Part shown: positions 63,280-64,000 of the stretch, piece after piece
How positions within the stretch are numbered: position 1 is the first letter of the stretch
Layout of the letters: every line of letters begins with the position of its first letter
Source of the DNA: Allomuricauda sp.
GTDB taxonomy: Bacteria > Bacteroidota > Bacteroidia > Flavobacteriales > Flavobacteriaceae
DNA length: 64,000 bases
Assembly (NCBI GenBank): GCA_003712125.1
Contig: RHLF01000001.1
Coordinates: 62,001-126,000, forward strand
Direction: 5' to 3'
Position numbers and translations under genes: made by a program
The notes under the pieces: model-generated
The model's database searches: none
The model's input: only the letters and a program-made list of their open reading frames with translations
What the model was told of the DNA's origin: nothing

Positions 63280-63909
63280 TTATGCTAAGTTATTATATGC
63301 TTCAACTAGTTTTGCCTTTGCTCTTTTCAAACGCATTTTGATTGCGCTTTCCCCAAGTTCCATCACCTGCATCAATTCCTTGATCGATGCCCCGTCTTGG
63401 TATTTAAGCAACAAAATAGATTTGTCTTCAGGTGAAATCAATCGCAAGGCCTGCTCTAGCTTTTTTGATTTCATCTCATAAATACTATCGTCTGAAACTT
63501 CTTCAACAAATCGGTATTCATTGTCTTCGACCGGAACCGACTTATCGCTCATTTTACGTTGCTTGTCACGGTTCACATAGTTCACACAAAAATTATAGGT
63601 GAACGAATACAGCCAAGTTGAGAATTTTGACTTGCCGGAAAACGATGCCAGTTTAATGAACAACATCAAAAAAACATCCTGTGTAAGGTCCTCCGCTTCG
63701 TCATTCGATTTGGCAAAGCCGTAACACTTATTATACACCCGTTTGATATAACGATCGTACAACACCCCAAATAATAGGGTATCGTTATTGGCCACAATTT
63801 TGGCCACTAATTCCTCATCGGTCAAATGGTTGTAAGGGTCTGCCTTGCCCAACGGCTCCTTTTCTTGATTACTTATTAAAATGAGAAACAGTTTTCTTAA
63901 TAAAGTCAC
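63280..63909 (-). CDS. ECF-type RNA polymerase sigma factor
   Basis: A 209-residue sigma factor: region 2 (NDEAEDLTQDVFLMLFIKLA, STWLYSFTYNFCVNYVNRDK) and region 4 (GASIKELMQVMELGESAIKMRLKRAK). There is no ATG at the front. GTG 63909 is chosen over TTG 63939 because a -7-like sequence on the minus strand (TATCTTTC, 63951-63944) would start transcription near 63939. It heads an operon with the 62-residue protein and the MscS-like channel, suggesting a stress-response role. Confidence 0.85.
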   Translation of the reverse strand: MTLLRKLFLILISNQEKEPLGKADPYNHLTDEELVAKIVANNDTLLFGVLYDRYIKRVYNKCYGFAKSNDEAEDLTQDVFLMLFIKLASFSGKSKFSTWLYSFTYNFCVNYVNRDKQRKMSDKSVPVEDNEYRFVEEVSDDSIYEMKSKKLEQALRLISPEDKSILLLKYQDGASIKELMQVMELGESAIKMRLKRAKAKLVEAYNNLA

Positions 63910-63964
63910 TTCGCGTTGGGCTTGAATAGTGAAAATCAACCCCGAAAGATAGGTTAAAACAATC

Positions 63965-63972
63965 TATCTTTG
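63965..63972 (+). promoter_or_regulatory. -7 element (TATCTTTG) of a gene at the window edge
   Basis: An exact TAnnTTTG match on the plus strand, divergent from the sigma factor, 15 bp before a possible start codon at 63988. Confidence 0.4.
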
Positions 63973-63987
63973 AACAAAACACTTGAG

Positions 63988-64000
63988 ATGAGATCATTTA
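63988..64000 (+). CDS. Possible gene start (partial, cut by window end)
   Basis: ATG at 63988 followed by codons for Arg, Ser and Phe, well placed behind a -7 element. Only 13 bases are visible, so the product is unknown. Confidence 0.25.

Overview
The window looks like the chromosome of a marine member of the Flavobacteriaceae (Bacteroidota). The grounds are: several matches to the Bacteroidota promoter element TAnnTTTG just upstream of genes, no evident Shine-Dalgarno sequences, a type IX secretion (T9SS) type-B C-terminal domain on a 1683-residue adhesin with PorP/SprF and OmpA-family partners, a TonB-dependent receptor with an N-terminal carboxypeptidase-like domain, and a sulfatase. No rRNA, tRNA, CRISPR array, prophage or insertion sequence was found. 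Genes are packed tightly, with many 4-8 bp overlaps inside operons and 8-29 bp tail-to-tail overlaps between convergent genes.

Layout. 1-4.8 kb: the end of a histidine kinase with its response regulator, an M14 peptidase lipoprotein, a NUDIX hydrolase divergent from pyrE, an SRPBCC protein and birA. 4.8-9.6 kb: a plus-strand operon rsfS-ftsH-LUD protein-cdsA-psd-acyl-CoA-binding protein (ribosome silencing, membrane proteolysis, phospholipid synthesis). 9.6-15.9 kb: a six-gene minus-strand operon with a metallo-beta-lactamase-fold hydrolase, a dienelactone-hydrolase-like protein, a GH109-like oxidoreductase-fold glycosidase, a GHMP sugar kinase, a sugar nucleotidyltransferase and a sterol-desaturase-family protein. 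Its substrate is unknown. 16.0-16.9 kb: an EamA transporter.

16.9-34.5 kb is a complete aromatic-acid module. A minus-strand operon encodes an IclR regulator and the protocatechuate branch of the beta-ketoadipate pathway (pcaD, C, H, G, B, F and a fused pcaIJ). Divergent from it is a plus-strand operon with a TonB receptor, an AAHS-type MFS transporter, a ThDP-dependent decarboxylase, a non-canonical Nramp-related transporter, an aromatic aldehyde dehydrogenase and a sulfatase lipoprotein. The divergent promoters carry matching PcaR/PobR-type operators, each placed so that the last G of the -7 element is the first G of the operator. The natural reading is one regulon that imports an aromatic (perhaps sulfated) compound and funnels it through protocatechuate to succinyl-CoA and acetyl-CoA.

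34.5-53.6 kb is mostly housekeeping: valS, a DUF1573 protein, an aspartyl protease with a PDZ domain, an aminotransferase-murB pair, two ECF sigma factors (one with an RskA-like anti-sigma factor), lipA, gap, a TPR hybrid histidine kinase, lpxK, a Nif3-like protein with a degenerate zinc-ribbon partner, a DoxX-like protein, kmo and clpP. 53.6-62.2 kb is a surface-adhesion locus: a structured leader, a giant Calx-beta adhesin with freshly duplicated 345-bp repeats, PorP/SprF and an OmpA-family protein. 62.2-63.9 kb holds a sigma factor, a 62-residue protein and an MscS-like channel on the minus strand; a new plus-strand gene may begin at the very end.

Points most worth a second look are the mutually exclusive hairpins abutting the adhesin start codon, the paired IclR operators, the Nramp-like carrier without its metal motif, the GH109/kinase/nucleotidyltransferase operon, and the repeated use of TTG starts, two of them overlapping the previous stop codon as TTGA.
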